This document shows positions 1-10,499 of a stretch of DNA of 64,000 nucleotides, piece by piece. Source of the stretch: Armigeres subalbatus (Eukaryota; Arthropoda; Insecta; Diptera; Culicidae); assembly GCF_024139115.2 (NCBI RefSeq), contig NC_085139.1, positions 66,569,203-66,633,202 of the forward strand. The letters are read 5' to 3'. The position numbers and the translations under genes are program-made. Under the pieces are notes generated by a model that had not been told where the DNA came from, ran no database searches, and saw only the letters and a program-made list of their open reading frames with translations. How positions within the stretch are numbered: position 1 is the stretch's first letter; each line of letters starts with the position of its first letter.

Positions 1-221
1 GAGGGACTCTAAGTGAAACTGTGCTCCATGGTCCACTGGAAATAAGGAGGAATGGTCCTCCGGAAATTTAGGAGGTTTGGTGTCAGGTCCTGCAAGCCAG
101 CCAAAAAAAAAAACTCACGCAACGAACAATCAACAAGAGAGTACGGACCGGAACCACCGGCGAAGACTACTGCGACGAAAAGGGACTAGCGATTGGAAAC
201 TCGGTTCGTGGAACTGAAAAT
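1..221 (+). mobile_element. RTE-type LINE, 5' piece
   Basis: This is the first visible piece of a non-LTR retrotransposon that continues at 7589. The last bases, reading like G-S-W-N in an endonuclease start, join directly to the sequence after 7588 once the 222-7588 insertion and one copy of its 8-bp duplication are removed. The element probably starts before or near base 1. No intact frame remains. The family assignment rests on the downstream reverse transcriptase and the C-terminal L-Y-G-H-E-T-W block. RTE-clade identity is inferred from family knowledge, not from a search. Confidence 0.6.
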
Positions 222-239
222 TAGACCTGTGCGCCGGTC

Positions 240-350
240 ATATCATCGGCGGCGGCGGCGTGGTGGTCACTTTTGCCCCGGCGGCGGCGGCGTGACGGCG
301 GCGCGCCGTTGACTTTTATCGGCGGCGGCGGCGGCGGCGTGAACCGGCGT
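240..350. repeat. GGC-rich subterminal repeat, left end
   Basis: Several runs of (GGC)4-6 followed by GTG, such as CGGCGGCGGCGGCGTG, are separated by short AT-rich spacers. They sit just inside the left inverted repeat and mirror the block at 7497-7580. Arrays of short motifs near the ends are where hAT transposases usually bind, so a binding role is plausible but inferred. Confidence 0.65.
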
Positions 351-359
351 GGATGAAAA

Positions 360-800
360 AACAATGGCTGAAAAAATCAATTTTACCGTGGATTTTTGGA
401 TTAACGCGGTTTGATTCACACGGTAGGAATCGCCCGTATAAAAACCGACTTCAGTGGATTAAAATTGCAATATTCTGCGTTTGCCGATCATCAAACAGCA
501 CATTCAAAATAGTCAATTGCCGGCGATACTAATCAATACCTGATTTCAAAATGTTATTTGAATTGCCACTATTTTGTTATTTTTTGATTTTGATTAATCA
601 AATTTTAACAATAAATTTTTCCGTGACCCCAAAGTGTTAAGAATTAGATTTCCGTGCCTTAGAACAAATTGGTAATAACTTTTTTCAAAAGTTATTTCCA
701 ATTTAGGATTTAGATACATTTCAGTCGTTTTGATCTCAAAATAACTAAGTTTCAGAAAAAATCTAAAATTTTCCTGAAATTTGCCTAAATATGCCAAAAA
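360..800. other. Unrecognised AT-rich DNA
   Basis: This is AT-rich sequence inside the large hAT-like element. Short stop-poor stretches encode nothing recognisable, and I see no repeat or RNA gene in it. Confidence 0.4.
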
Positions 801-2490
801 AAGCTCTTGGTGAAGTTTCTGAAAGAATTTCTGGAGGAAACTATGATTTTTTTATTTCTACAGGCATTTCTCAGTAAATTTCATTAGGAATTCCTTCGTA
901 AAATCCTATGACAATGTCTGCAGAATTTTTCTATTTCAGAAAGAATAATCCATTCAGGTTTTCTTTGGGAAATTGCTTTAGTAAAACATAAAATATTCCT
1001 GCAGGAATTCATTCTGAAATTTATTAAAAAATGAACTATTTTCTGATGGAATTCCTAAGAGAATTGTCTAAAGGACTTTCCGAGAAAATTCCTGAAGTAG
1101 TGTTGGAAAGTGTAGTAGGAACCTTTTAAGAAAATTTTGAACAAATCCCCACATACATTTCGAAGGAATTCCTAACAGTATTTCCAAAATGCATCAGCGG
1201 CTGCTTCCGCATCTTCCTCGATTGCACACCCAAGAGCCAACGTACTGTTCCAGGTTCTCTGCAAGTTCTTTTGCTAGTCTCTCTTCCTGCATACGCACTA
1301 CATGTCCAACCCACTGTAATCTGCCGTATTTTATCTACCTGCCTATGTCTGCATTTTTGTATACTTGGTTTAACTCGTGGTTCATTCATTCGTCTGCTCC
1401 ATTTACCATTTTCCACCACGCTGCCAAGTATTGAGCACAGTATTTTCAACTCAAACACTTTGAGAATTTGATAATCTGCATCTTTTAACGTCCATGATTG
1501 ATGGCCGTACAGGGCGACTGGACGAATCAACGATGTGTACTGAGCTAGTTTTGTCAGTGTCTGTAGGTAGCGTCATGAAGTTACCAAAGAATTTTCTGGA
1601 GGAATTTTCAAAGGATTACCCTGAGAAATTCTATATTAAATTGCTTAAAGTAGTTTTGGAAGAATTCCTATGGGAATTTCAGGAACAATTATTGTCAAGG
1701 AACTTGCTAAGGAACTCCTAGAGGAATTACTGAAAAAAAAATTTCCGAAAGAATATCAAATTGATTTTCAAAGAAATTCCAAAGCAAAATTCCGAAGCTG
1801 ACAGAAATTTCCGAAGTAATCCGTTAATAAATTTCTGAAGGAGTTTTTAGAGATTTGGAATTTTGAAACAATTTCCTGAGGAACTCCTAAAACATTCTCT
1901 GTAGGTATTTCAAAAAGAAGGATTTTCAGAAGGTATATCCGAATTTCTGAACAAAGTCTTGACAGAATGTCCAATAGAATTTTCGGAGATATCTAAGGCT
2001 GTCAGAAGTTTCTTCAGGAGTTACTTTGAAAAAAAAAACCTGCAGGGGTTTCTACGGATATTCCTTCAGGAACTTGTTCAGGAATTCTTAAAAAAAATTC
2101 GCTCTAGAACTTTTCAAGGAATTCCAAAAGAGTTCTTAGAAGAATTTCTTGAGGAATTTTCGGGAAAACACCTTAAAGATTTTCCCAAGGTTTTCTTAAA
2201 CAAATTTCTGAAAGAATTTTTTTTTGAACTAATTCCTGAGAGAAATTTCCGAATATAGTTGAGCGAATTTTCGAAAGACTTTCTGGAATTCGATTCCGGA
2301 GGAGTTTTTGTAGAACTTCTTGAGGTAATATCCGAGGGAATTCCTGGACGAATCTCCATAGGATTTTTTGGAGAATTACAAAAAAAATCCTGGAGGCATT
2401 TCCTCTGAAATTCTATTAGAAATTTCTTCATAAATTCCTTTGAGAATTCCTCCGGAAATTCCTTCAAATGTTCCTTCAGAAATTCCTTTA
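800..2490. repeat. Degenerate GAATTTC/GGAATTCC-type repeat field
   Basis: Short motifs such as GAATTTCT, GGAATTCCT and GAAATTCC recur every 15-30 bases on both strands, with heavy divergence. The pattern returns at 2.8-3.85 kb and 5.78-6.83 kb. It looks like an old, decayed tandem array. Its small reading frames, rich in K, E, F, L and N, are by-products. A LINE scrap interrupts it at 1190-1575. Confidence 0.6.
1190..1575 (-). pseudogene. RTE-type LINE C-terminal fragment
   Basis: On the minus strand the translation gives I-R-P-V-A-L-Y-G-H-Q-S-W-T-L, followed by a block like V-F-E-L-K-I-L. This matches the conserved C-terminal region after the reverse transcriptase in RTE-type elements (compare L-Y-G-H-E-T-W at 14.1 kb and the F-E-R-x-V-L-R-T-I block at 14.9 kb). 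It is a decayed fragment with frameshifts and no RT core. It appears to be a different lineage from the 7.7-15.2 kb copy. Confidence 0.6.
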
Positions 2491-2615
2491 GGGGTTGTCC
2501 ATAAACCACGTAGACTCTTGAGGGAGAGGGGGTTCGAAAAAGTCTATGTCAGTCTACGAAGGGGGGCGGGGGTATACAAAAAGTCTACGTAGACTTATTT
2601 TACTTTATTTATTTT
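2490..2615. repeat. G-rich repeat with AAGTCTACGTAGACTT palindrome
   Basis: This holds a phrase about 'ccataaaccacgtagac', a G-run segment and the 16-bp perfect palindrome AAGTCTACGTAGACTT. The same palindrome and G-rich stretch recur at 5665-5780, so this is a dispersed repeat. The class is unknown. Confidence 0.5.
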
Positions 2616-2779
2616 TTTTCGGAAAACATTTCATACGGCAGCTTTGTGCGAAGTTCACTTGTTTGATTTTTTTTTCTATTTTTCCGTTTTTTTTGCAAGA
2701 CTTCGCCGAAATAATCTCTCGAAACTCTTATGGATTTCACTGCAGTAATAGTCTGAACTACGGCTTAAAAATATCATGA

Positions 2780-3860
2780 TTTGAACAGGAAATTCTTCTG
2801 TGTTGAGCAAGAAAATTCTCCAAAGTATTCTATAAAAAATTTCGAAAAAAATTTAAAATTTGCACTTGGATTACATTGATTACATTGTGGATTCTACTAA
2901 AATATCTTTTGATTTTCGGCAGGAACTTCTTTAGAAACTACAAGTGATTCTTTAGAATTTCCACGGGGAATTATATCGCACTTCGACGAAAATTTTTTTA
3001 GAATTTACAAAGGAGGCATTTTGGAATATCCAAGAAGAAGTCTTTGGAATTTCCAAAAGACATTCTTTGGAACTTTCAAGGGGAATTCTCCGAAATTTCC
3101 GTGAGAAATTCTTCAGAATTTCCACTAAAAAATTTCTGGGAAGTCCCCGGGAAATTTTCCCTAATATCTGAAATTCTTGGAATTTTCGCGAGGAATTCTT
3201 TGGACATACATATAAGCGAAATTCTGCGCCAGTTCGTATGAAAATTCTTTGGAATTATCGATGGAAAAAGAAATTTTTGAAAGCTTTCACGAGAAATTAT
3301 TTTAATTTCCCACCAAAAACTCTTTGAGTTTTCACTAAAAAATATTGCAATTCTTGTAAGAAAGCATTAGTAATTTGCATGAAAATTTATTCTATTTTTT
3401 ACGATAAATTCACCACAAATTCAACTGAAATCCTCCATAATTTCCACCGAAAATTATCTGGAAAACTCTTTGGAATGTCCATAGGATTTTTTTTATAAAT
3501 TTCTTCAGGAAATCGCTTCTACTTTGCAAGAGAAAAGTCAAAATATCGTAGGAAACCTTTAACACCTTTAGCACCTTTAGTTTCAACGGGAAATAGTTCA
3601 AATTTTTCACGGAAAATTACTCGACATTTTAACGGGAAAACTTTTGGAATTTAGAAAAAATTCTTGAGATTTCAACGGAATGGAATTTTTAAGAAAAATA
3701 TCGGAATTATCACAGAGAGTTTTTTGGAGTATTACCTGGAAACTTTGAAGGTTATCAACCGGGAAATTCTACGGAATTTCTACGACAAACTTTTTGGAAT
3801 GTAGACTTGACGTTCTCGGAATTTCAACCCGAAATTCTGAAAAATTCTTGGGTTTTCTAC
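2780..3860. repeat. Degenerate TTCTTTGGAATTTCC-like repeat field
   Basis: Variants of TTCTTTGGAATTTCC and GGGAATTCT recur roughly every 30 bases on the plus strand, separated by diverged spacers. The reading frames here are low-complexity and I do not take them as genes. It probably shares its origin with the 0.8-2.5 kb field but has a different dominant motif. Confidence 0.5.
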
Positions 3861-4582
3861 AAATTTGAACCGGCATGCAGAATTATAATTCAGATGCGTG
3901 ACAGATTTTAAGCAGTGGCGCGCCTATGCAAGTGCCGGTGGCGGTGGTGCACACCTCTAGGAGGAATCAAATCCAACAGAAATTAAATTAATTGGCTTCG
4001 CGATTTGGTTTCAGGTGCTATGGTCAGAGGATTGAATTTGATTTCGTTTTGAATTTTTAATTGATATTGAGTTGGATTTTATTCAGTTTGTTTTTGTTAG
4101 GTTTGAAATTTGTATATCCGAATTGCTGAAAACGTGGTTGATTTCCAATTTTTTTCCAATCACTTATGACATTTTATTAAATACTAGCTTTATGTACCCG
4201 GCCTTGCTCGGAATTGCCAGTTTGATTCTCAGTTTTTTTTTTCACAATCAGAAAAAGATAAAACCAATTGGTCAACAGGGTAATTGTGTTTACTTATTAA
4301 TACTTCATCATTTGAATAAAAGAAAACTTTTGGAATCATTGACTGATTTTGAAGAAGGGATCATACCCTTCCCCCCATACCCTCCCTCTTTCCCAAAGAG
4401 CATCCCTAACTACACTAACGTCTTCTCCTTAACATGAAGAATGTGTGTTTCAAGTTTGGTTCAAATCGGCCAAGGTTTTCAGAAGTTACACTGAGTTGAT
4501 TGATACCTTAACAATATCCCTCCCCCTTTTTCTAACAAGATCCCTAACACACTATCGTCGTCTTCTTATGATAAAGAATGTA

Positions 4583-5254
4583 CCGTGGAAAATCAAATTT
4601 CGGACACACTCAAACTTCGGACGCTTCAATTCGTATGGGAAATTTTCTGAAATATTTCATCGAAATGTTTCATCAAGCTGAATCGGAAGGACTAATAGTT
4701 TTAGCTTGTTTTAGTATAGTTACATTCTAATAAGACATGTTAAAACAATGCAACGAATTTATTAAAAGACAGTCTGAGCAGTGCAGTGCGAATTTTCTGC
4801 ATTTATTCTTCCCGATACTGTGTAATCATGTGTCCGAAGTTTGAATATTTGTGTCCGAAATATGAATCCAACCCCGCCGGTGACCGAGGTTTGAATCAAA
4901 CAGAAGCCGGACATTTTCATGGGTTCATTCACAAATTACATAACGCCAAAATTGACACTTTTCAACCCCCACCCACCCCCTAATAACGTTTTTTGTATGG
5001 ACGGTTTCTAAGATTTGTAAAGGCCGTAACGCTCTGGCAGACCCCCTCCCACCCCCTAAAGCGTTATGTAATTTGTGAATGGGCCCTCATAAATTGCAAA
5101 CATTCTTCGTAATATCTCGCACATATTAAAAACGTAGTTCAAAGATGAATACTATACTTAGTGATTGCAATTGTGATTTGAACTTGAAATGTCAGTAAAC
5201 AGGATGATTTTATAGAAGAAAGTGCTTAAGCGTCCGAAGTTTGAGTTTGCACGG
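4583..5254. mobile_element. MITE with CCGTG TIR and TA duplication
   Basis: The left end CCGTGGAAAATCAAATTTCG pairs with the reverse complement of the right end (CCGTGCAAACTCAAACTTCG). TA flanks both sides (4581-4582 and 5255-5256). The flanks join into the repeat unit 'aagaatg..tgttccaaattt' seen in sister copies. The TA duplication and TIR suggest a Tc1/mariner-type non-autonomous element. It has no transposase, and a smaller MITE lies within it. Confidence 0.7.
4921..5086. mobile_element. 166-bp MITE with ~26-bp TIR
   Basis: GGGTTCATTCACAAATTACA at the left matches the reverse complement of the right end (GGGCCCATTCACAAATTACA), continuing through TAACGC. TCAT occurs directly on both sides (4917-4920 and 5087-5090) as a likely 4-bp duplication. 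The interior is C-rich on this strand. It is nested in the 4583-5254 MITE. Confidence 0.7.
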
Positions 5255-5663
5255 TATGTTCCAAATTTGTTTTAAATCGGCCAAGGGGTTCAGAAGTTAA
5301 ACTGAGTTGATCGATATCTAAGTAATACTCCTACCCCCACACCCTTCCCATTTTCCAAAGAGCATACTTAACCCCCTATCGTCGTCTCCTGAAGATAAAG
5401 AATGTGTGTTCCAAATTTGGTTGAAATCGGCTATGGGGTTCAGAATTTATACTGCGTTGATCGATAACTAAGCAATACCCCTCCCCCCACACCCTCCCCC
5501 TTTTCCAAAGAGAATGCTTAACCTCCCTATCGTCGTCTTCTAAAGATAAAGAATGTGTGTTCCAAATTTGGTTGAAATCGATCAATGGGTTCAGAAGTTA
5601 TGCTGGAACATACATACAAACATACATACAAACATACAAACATTGAGTTTTATATATATAGAT

Positions 5664-5780
5664 GAAAAAGTCTACGTAGACTTCAAGGGGGTGGGGAAGG
5701 GGTTTTGGAAAAGTCTACTAGGGGGGAAAGGGGAGGTGGGTTTGAAAATGTGAAAATTCGGCCTACGTGGTTTGTGGGAA
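5664..5780. repeat. Second copy of the AAGTCTACGTAGACTT G-rich repeat
   Basis: This carries the 16-bp palindrome and a long G-rich stretch like the copy at 2490-2615, then a phrase similar to 'cctacgtggtttgtgg'. It is a dispersed repeat of unknown class. Confidence 0.5.
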
Positions 5781-6835
5781 GTTGTTTAGAAATACTTTCA
5801 AAATCTCTTAAAGTAGTTCAAATGGGAATTATTTTCGAAAATCCATTCAGGCTCTCTTTTAAAAATGCCTTCGGAAACATATTTAGAAATTCCTGCACAA
5901 AACCCTCCAGGAATTTCTTCAAAAACTTCTCCAAAAATTCATTTAAGAGCTCCTCAAAAAAATTTCCTTGAATAATCTAAAAAAAACTTCAACAAGAATT
6001 CTTTTGGATATTTCACCAGGGGTTTCCTTAAAAATTTCTTCGAAAAGCCTCCCGGATTCCTTCTAGGATTTCTTCCAGGAAATCAATTGAAAATTAATTA
6101 GATAATGAAATAGTTTTCGGTGGAGTTGCTAATTGAATTTTTGAAAAAATAAAATAAATAAATTAAACAGCTAACACTGAAAAAATCCGAAGGTATTACT
6201 GAAAGAATTTCGTAAAGAACTAATGGAGGCATTTTCGATGGATTTCCTGCAGGAAGTTCTGGAAGAATTATCGAAGAATGTTTTAAAGAAATTGCTGGAA
6301 GAAGCTCTGAAGAAATTCCTTAGGAAAATTTGGAAGAAATACCTTATGCAATCTCTGGAAGAATTTATTTGAAGAATTCATAGAATAATTGCCGAAGAAA
6401 TTCATGAGGAGGTATTCCTTAAAAAAATTGAAGAGTTGCTAAACAGTTTTTGAAGAAACTCCAAATGGAATTTCTTGAGAAATTTATTTAGAAATATCCG
6501 GAGGAATCGCTAAAGAAACTTCCGAAGAAGGGATTCCTAAAGAATTCTCCATAACCTAATTCCTAAACGATTCTCCTAAAGAATTCTTAACAACATTTTC
6601 GTAGAAATTACTGACATAATTTTTTTGTATGCATTCCATAAGGAATTTCCTGAAGAAATTCGTGAAGGATTTTTTGAAGAAACGTAATGGAATTTCTGAA
6701 TGAATTTTCGGAGAAATTTTGTAAAGCATTTCCGGAAAAATACATGAAGTAACTTTCCAAGGTTTTTTTTTGAAACTTTTCAGAGGAATATCTGGAGGAA
6801 TTTACTAGGAAATATACCAAGTGGTTTTGGCGCTT
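5780..6835. repeat. Degenerate GAATTTCT/GAAATTCC repeat field
   Basis: Motifs such as GGAATTTCTT, GAAGAAATTCC and GAATTCTT recur densely with no fixed period. It is the same kind of decayed field as 800-2490, with no gene. Confidence 0.5.
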
Positions 6836-6903
6836 TAGGGATGTATTCAAGCCTTCACAAAAGCTTATGTGCCACAACAAACATAATTTGCGAGTCACCT
6901 ACA

Positions 6904-7069
6904 GGCAGTGTTGTCTTACACTCTGTGCAAGAAATACTGCTCTTTGATTTTACTCCATCTAAACGATGGACATTTAGAAAATTCAAAAAGCCTTCTATTA
7001 GTTGCACTTACTTAGTTAAGATTGTAAAATCGTAAAAAAAATTTGCACAGAGTGTAGGACAACACTGCC
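6904..7069. mobile_element. 166-bp MITE, TIR GGCAGTGTTGTC, TACA duplication
   Basis: GGCAGTGTTGTCTTACACTC at the left pairs with the right end (reverse complement GGCAGTGTTGTCCTACACTC), continuing through TGTGCAA for about 27 bp with one mismatch. TACA flanks both sides (6900-6903 and 7070-7073). It has no coding capacity and the superfamily is not assigned. Confidence 0.7.
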
Positions 7070-7079
7070 TACAGATTTA

Positions 7080-7496
7080 GGTGCCTGACTGAATGAGGTT
7101 TTGGCTTAGACGAATTCCAAAGACCATTTCAACATTTTTTGTATTATTCTACTTAGTAGATTAAATCTACTAGATACAGCCTAATTCAAATTCACAACTA
7201 ATCAACCAACCAATTCATTATCCAATGTTTGTCACCACACTGTCTTAGAGGCACCATCACTTGAGGTAGATTTGAAATTGAATTCTGACGAGTTCCAACA
7301 TTCTAACAACTGACTAACAACAACAATCATAACACAAGTTTAGTACTATTCCAATCAATTCCACCACGTAGTATTGTCTTACAAATACGTATTTCGTCTC
7401 TGTAAGGTCATCTTCAGTGTATCTTATTTTACTCGACTCGACTCAAGTTAATTGATTTTTTTTTATTGCGATTGATCATCGGCGTGGCAAAATTAT
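7080..7496. repeat. AT-rich spacer with partial copy of a dispersed repeat
   Basis: Most of this stretch is unrecognised. On the minus strand, 7350-7445 contains GAGTCGAGT, ACACTGAAGATGACC and GAAATACGTATTTG, matching the centre of the inverted-repeat element at 36074-36230. It is therefore a partial copy of that family. Confidence 0.45.
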
Positions 7497-7580
7497 GATC
7501 GGCGGCGCGCCGAGCCAAAATCGCCGGCGGCGGCGGCGTGAGTAAAACCACCGGCGGCGGCGGCGCGGCGCGGCGGCGCA
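7497..7580. repeat. GGC-rich subterminal repeat, right end
   Basis: Runs such as CGCCGGCGGCGGCGGCGTG lie just inside the right inverted repeat of the 222-7588 element and mirror the block at 240-350. This symmetry supports treating the two ends as one element. Confidence 0.65.
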
Positions 7581-7588
7581 CAGGTCTA

Positions 7589-8745
7589 CTGAAAATCTCT
7601 CAACTTCATCGGGAGCACACCCAAGCAACAAAAATTAAATGAAAGCGGTTGCAGCAATTTGAATGTGACTGAATCTGGTCACATATAAATTGCAGTAATC
7701 TTTGTGTAACAAGTATGCTGCTAGGGCACGAATACTCGCCGATGTGCTCAAGGAACGTGGATTCGACATCGTAGTGCTGCAGGAGGTTTGTTCGAAGGGA
7801 TCAATGGTGCGAACGTTTAGAGGTAATCATACCGTCTACCAGAGCTGCGGCAACACACACGAGCTGGGAATAGCTTTCATAGTGATGGGCGATATGCGGT
7901 GGGTGGTGGCCGATCAACGAAAGAATGTGCAGATTGAGGATCAAAGGTCGGTTCTTCAACTTCAGCATAATCAACGTCCATAGCCCACACTCCAGAAGAA
8001 CTGATGTTGATAAGGACGCATTCTACGCGCAGCTGGAACGTCGACACTGTCGCCATTGCATACGCGCAGCATCTCGTTGGCAGCGTTGCCAAAAGAGGGT
8101 GAGCTCGATGGGGTCCCTCTTGAGGACTGCTGGAATACAGTTAAAGCAGCCATTAACGACGCAGCGGAGAACAATGTCGGGTATGTGGGATGAAGTCGAC
8201 GGAATGATTAATTCGGCGAAGAGTGCAGACAGATTGTGGAGGAGAAGGACGCAGCGCGGGCGGTCACGCTGCAGCACGGTACCCGGCAGAACGTGGAGCG
8301 TTATAGACGGAAGCGGAGACAGCAGACCCGCCTTTCTCAGGAGAAGAAACACCGCCTGAAAGAAACGGAGTGCGAGGAGATGGAACAGCTGTGTCGTTCT
8401 CAAGAAATACGCAAGTTCTATCAGAAGCTCAACGCATCCCGCAAAGGCTTCGTGCCGCGAGCCGAAATTTGCAGGGATAAGGATGGGAGCATCTTGACGG
8501 ACGAACGTGTGGTGATCGAAAGGTGGAAGCAGCACTGCGAGGAACATTTGAATGGCGCTGAGAGTACAGGCAGTGAAACTCAAGGCAGCGGAGGAGATGA
8601 CTACGTCAGTTCAGCGGACGATGGAAGCCAACCAGCCCCCACCTTGAGGGAAGTTAGGGATGCCATCCAACAGCTAAATACCAATAAAGCAGCTGGTAAG
8701 GATGGTATTGGAGCTGAGCTCATCAAGATGGGCTCGGAAAAGCTG
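7589..8745 (+). pseudogene. RTE-type LINE: endonuclease and RT N-terminal part
   Basis: After removal of the 7620-7726 MITE, the frame reads an apurinic-type endonuclease start (L-A-D-V-L-K-E-R-G-F-D-I-V-V-L-Q-E-V with the catalytic Glu) and S-I-I-N-V-H-S-P-H-S. The sequence then jumps straight to the linker before the RT (A-I-A-Y-A-Q-H-L-V-G), so the G-D-x-N and S-D-H endonuclease motifs are missing, which points to an internal deletion. The RT N-terminal region follows: L-C-R-S-Q-E-I-R-K-F-Y-Q-K-L and K-A-A-G-K-D-G-I-G-A-E-L at about 8390-8740. At least two frameshifts are present. It is a dead copy. Confidence 0.8.
7620..7726. mobile_element. 107-bp MITE, TIR CCCAAGCA, 2-bp TSD (CA)
   Basis: It begins CCCAAGCAACAAAAATTA and ends AAGTATGCTGCTAGGG. 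CA flanks both sides (7618-7619 and 7727-7728), and removing it restores the endonuclease frame of the LINE. It is homologous along its length to the 107-bp element at 40797-40903, sharing phrases such as TGCAGCAA, AATGTGAC and CAGTAA. It belongs to the CCCRAG-end group described in the findings. Confidence 0.75.
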
Positions 8746-9475
8746 CCCAAGTAGCACACGCAACATCTTCTAAAAAGCACCTTGTTCCTATTCTGTTTCA
8801 TTAAAGGCATTGGAAAAACATCAAAGCACGAAAAAGTTGCATCAAGATGTCAAAAACGTTCGAGTTGTGATCAATGTTTCATTAACATTGCAATGCAGTA
8901 CGTGTTTGACATTTGGAAACAAACAACTAAAGCATACTGCACTTTATGTTGCAAACACGAAACAAAATCATCAAGTTGCATATTTTGTACCATGTAACTT
9001 CAATGCGTCTTTCAAAATTTATTTGTTTGTTTAAATTAAGTTGCAGGTAAGTTTTTTGTGTTTTCATGTTTAAGTTAGCATCGTTCAACGTTTTGACAAC
9101 TCACAATTTTTTCCGGTGATGGTGCAATCAAGTAACAGAAAACCCGAGTACAAAACTTCATAATCGTATGGTTTTTATGGTGAGTCAACATGCAGTCCCT
9201 TCGAAGTGTTGAATAGTGCCGTGGAAGAGTGAAGGATTATCAATCACAAGATCCATAAATCAAATCCAGTTTTATATTTTTATTTTATTTTATTTTTTCG
9301 CTGTAGTATTTTGCAACATTATTGCAATTGAAGGATGTTTCCGTAGGCTCCACCTCTTGCGCTTTTTAGATTGCAAGAGAGTTAAATTTGATGGTACATA
9401 CGCAAAGATTGATTCTTCTCGAACAGTTGCAACACAGTGAAATGTTTACTAGTGAAACAAGTTGTGCTGTTTGGG
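8746..9475. mobile_element. 730-bp MITE, TIR CCCAAGTAGCACA, 2-bp TSD (TG)
   Basis: It starts CCCAAGTAGCACACGCAAC and ends GTTGTGCTGTTTGGG, which are inverted repeats of each other. TG flanks both sides (8744-8745 and 9476-9477). Its removal rejoins the LINE reverse transcriptase frame between S-E-K-L and the Q-L-P-Q-E-W region. It has no transposase frame, and the interior is AT-rich and unrecognised. Confidence 0.75.
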
Positions 9476-10170
9476 TGACTACTTGCCTGCAAAAACTGAT
9501 AGTCAGAATCTGGGATACTGAACAGCTACCGCAGGAGTGGAAGGAAGGGGTTATATGCCCCATCTACAAGAAAGGCAAGCTGGAGTGTGAGAACTTTCAA
9601 GCAATCACCATCTTTAATGCCGCCTACAAAGTGATATCCCAGATCATCTTACGTCGTCTGTCACCATTAGTGAATGAGTTCGTAGGAAGTTATCAAGCCG
9701 GCTTCATTGACGGCCGCTCGACAAAGGACCAGAACTTCACTGTACGGCAAATCCTTCAAAAATGCCGTGAATACCAGGTCCCAACGCACCATCTGTTCGT
9801 TGATTTCAAGGCGGCATACGACAGTATAGATCGCGTAGAGCTATGGAAAATTATGGACGAGAACAACTTGGGAAGCTTACCAGACTGATTAAAGCAACGG
9901 TGGATGGTGTGCAAAACTGTGTGAAGATTTCGGGCGAACACTCCAGTTGTTGCCTGTTGTTCCACATTGCGCTGGAAGGTGTCATGCGGAGAGCCGGGTG
10001 TAACAACCGGGGTACGATTTTCAACAGATCCAGTCAATTTATTTGTTTCGCGGATGACAAGGACATTGTCTGCCGAACTTTTGCAAAGGTGGTAGAACTG
10101 TACATCCGCCTGAAACGTGAAGCAACAAAAATTGGACTGGTGGTGAATGCATCGAAGACAAAGACAAAGC
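9476..10170 (+). pseudogene. RTE-type LINE: reverse transcriptase core
   Basis: The translation contains E-W-K-E-G-V-I-C-P-I-Y-K-K-G, S-Y-Q-A-G-F-I-D-G-R-S-T, H-H-L-F-V-D-F-K-A-A-Y-D-S-I-D and, after a frameshift near 9885, F-A-D-D-K-D-I-V. F-A-D-D is the catalytic box of non-LTR reverse transcriptases. About 150 bp between the D-S-I-D and F-A-D-D boxes is disturbed by small indels. The frame stops where the R1-type sequence begins near 10171 and resumes at about 13925. Confidence 0.85.
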
Positions 10171-10244
10171 CTGAACATGTACGGGTTCGCTATGATCGCT
10201 GCCTTGAGTGCACTGTTTGGAACTCCATCAGGCCCTGGAGCTTT
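10171..10244 (-). pseudogene. R1-type LINE RT start fragment
   Basis: The minus-strand translation reads K-A-P-G-P-D-G-V-P-N-S-A-L-K-A-A-I-I-A-N-P. This is the conserved first block of R1-clade reverse transcriptases, and it continues the piece at 11219-11250. Confidence 0.75.
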
Positions 10245-10364
10245 CCCAGCCAACACCACTTGTTTCTCAGTGAGTAACAACAACTGTGGTGTGGCTTACT
10301 AAAGGTCTGAGTTATGCACAACGCGTCGTGAAGCCTATTTGCAACATCTTGCAGCTACAATGAA

Positions 10365-10440
10365 AATAAAAACACAAAAACCAACCGGGAATTGAACCAT
10401 GGACCTTGAGATTTGCAACCTTTTACTACAACCATCACAC
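10365..10440 (-). repeat. tRNA-like (pol III) block inside a MITE
   Basis: On the minus strand the B-box-like GGTTCAATTCCC is followed by a T-rich run (GTTTTTGTGTTTTTATTTT) that could stop RNA polymerase III. An A-box-like TGATGGTTGTAG lies upstream. The cloverleaf is poor, so this is a tRNA relic or SINE head rather than a functional tRNA gene. Confidence 0.45.
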
Positions 10441-10499
10441 CATAAATTCTGTTTGAAGATTCTGCTACAAGTGTACTACATAAACAACAAAGTCATTGG

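Larger units (their letters stand above)
4182..5663 (+). mobile_element. TACTAGC...TATATATAGAT repeat element with internal ~140-bp repeats
   Basis: The unit begins TACTAGCTTTATGTACCCGG and ends with CATACAAACAT tandem motifs and TTTTATATATATAGAT. Inside are about four copies of a ~140-bp unit containing 'GTTCCAAATTTGGTTGAAAT', a C-rich stretch and 'CTATCGTCGTCT', at about 4440, 5260, 5400 and 5540. A TA-duplicating MITE splits the first and second copies. Arthropod genomes carry elements with similar ACTAG starts and TATAGAT ends, but I cannot name the family. Confidence 0.5.
222..7588. mobile_element. 7.37-kb hAT-like non-autonomous element (TIR, 8-bp TSD)
   Basis: The element begins TAGACCTGTGCGCCG and ends with the reverse complement CGGCGCACAGGTCTA. 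It is flanked by the direct repeat CTGAAAAT at 214-221 and 7589-7596, and removing it restores the RTE LINE sequence. An 8-bp duplication with short terminal inverted repeats is typical of hAT transposons. Both ends carry GGC-rich subterminal repeats. The interior has no recognisable transposase. It contains degenerate AT-rich repeats, a LINE scrap and at least three smaller nested elements. It could be one large passenger-carrying element or a small one enlarged by later insertions. Confidence 0.7.

Noticed and set aside
1959..2509. Lys/Glu/Phe-rich frames at 1959-2258 (plus) and 2114-2509 (minus)
   Set aside because: Low-complexity translation of the degenerate GGAATTTC repeat field on both strands.
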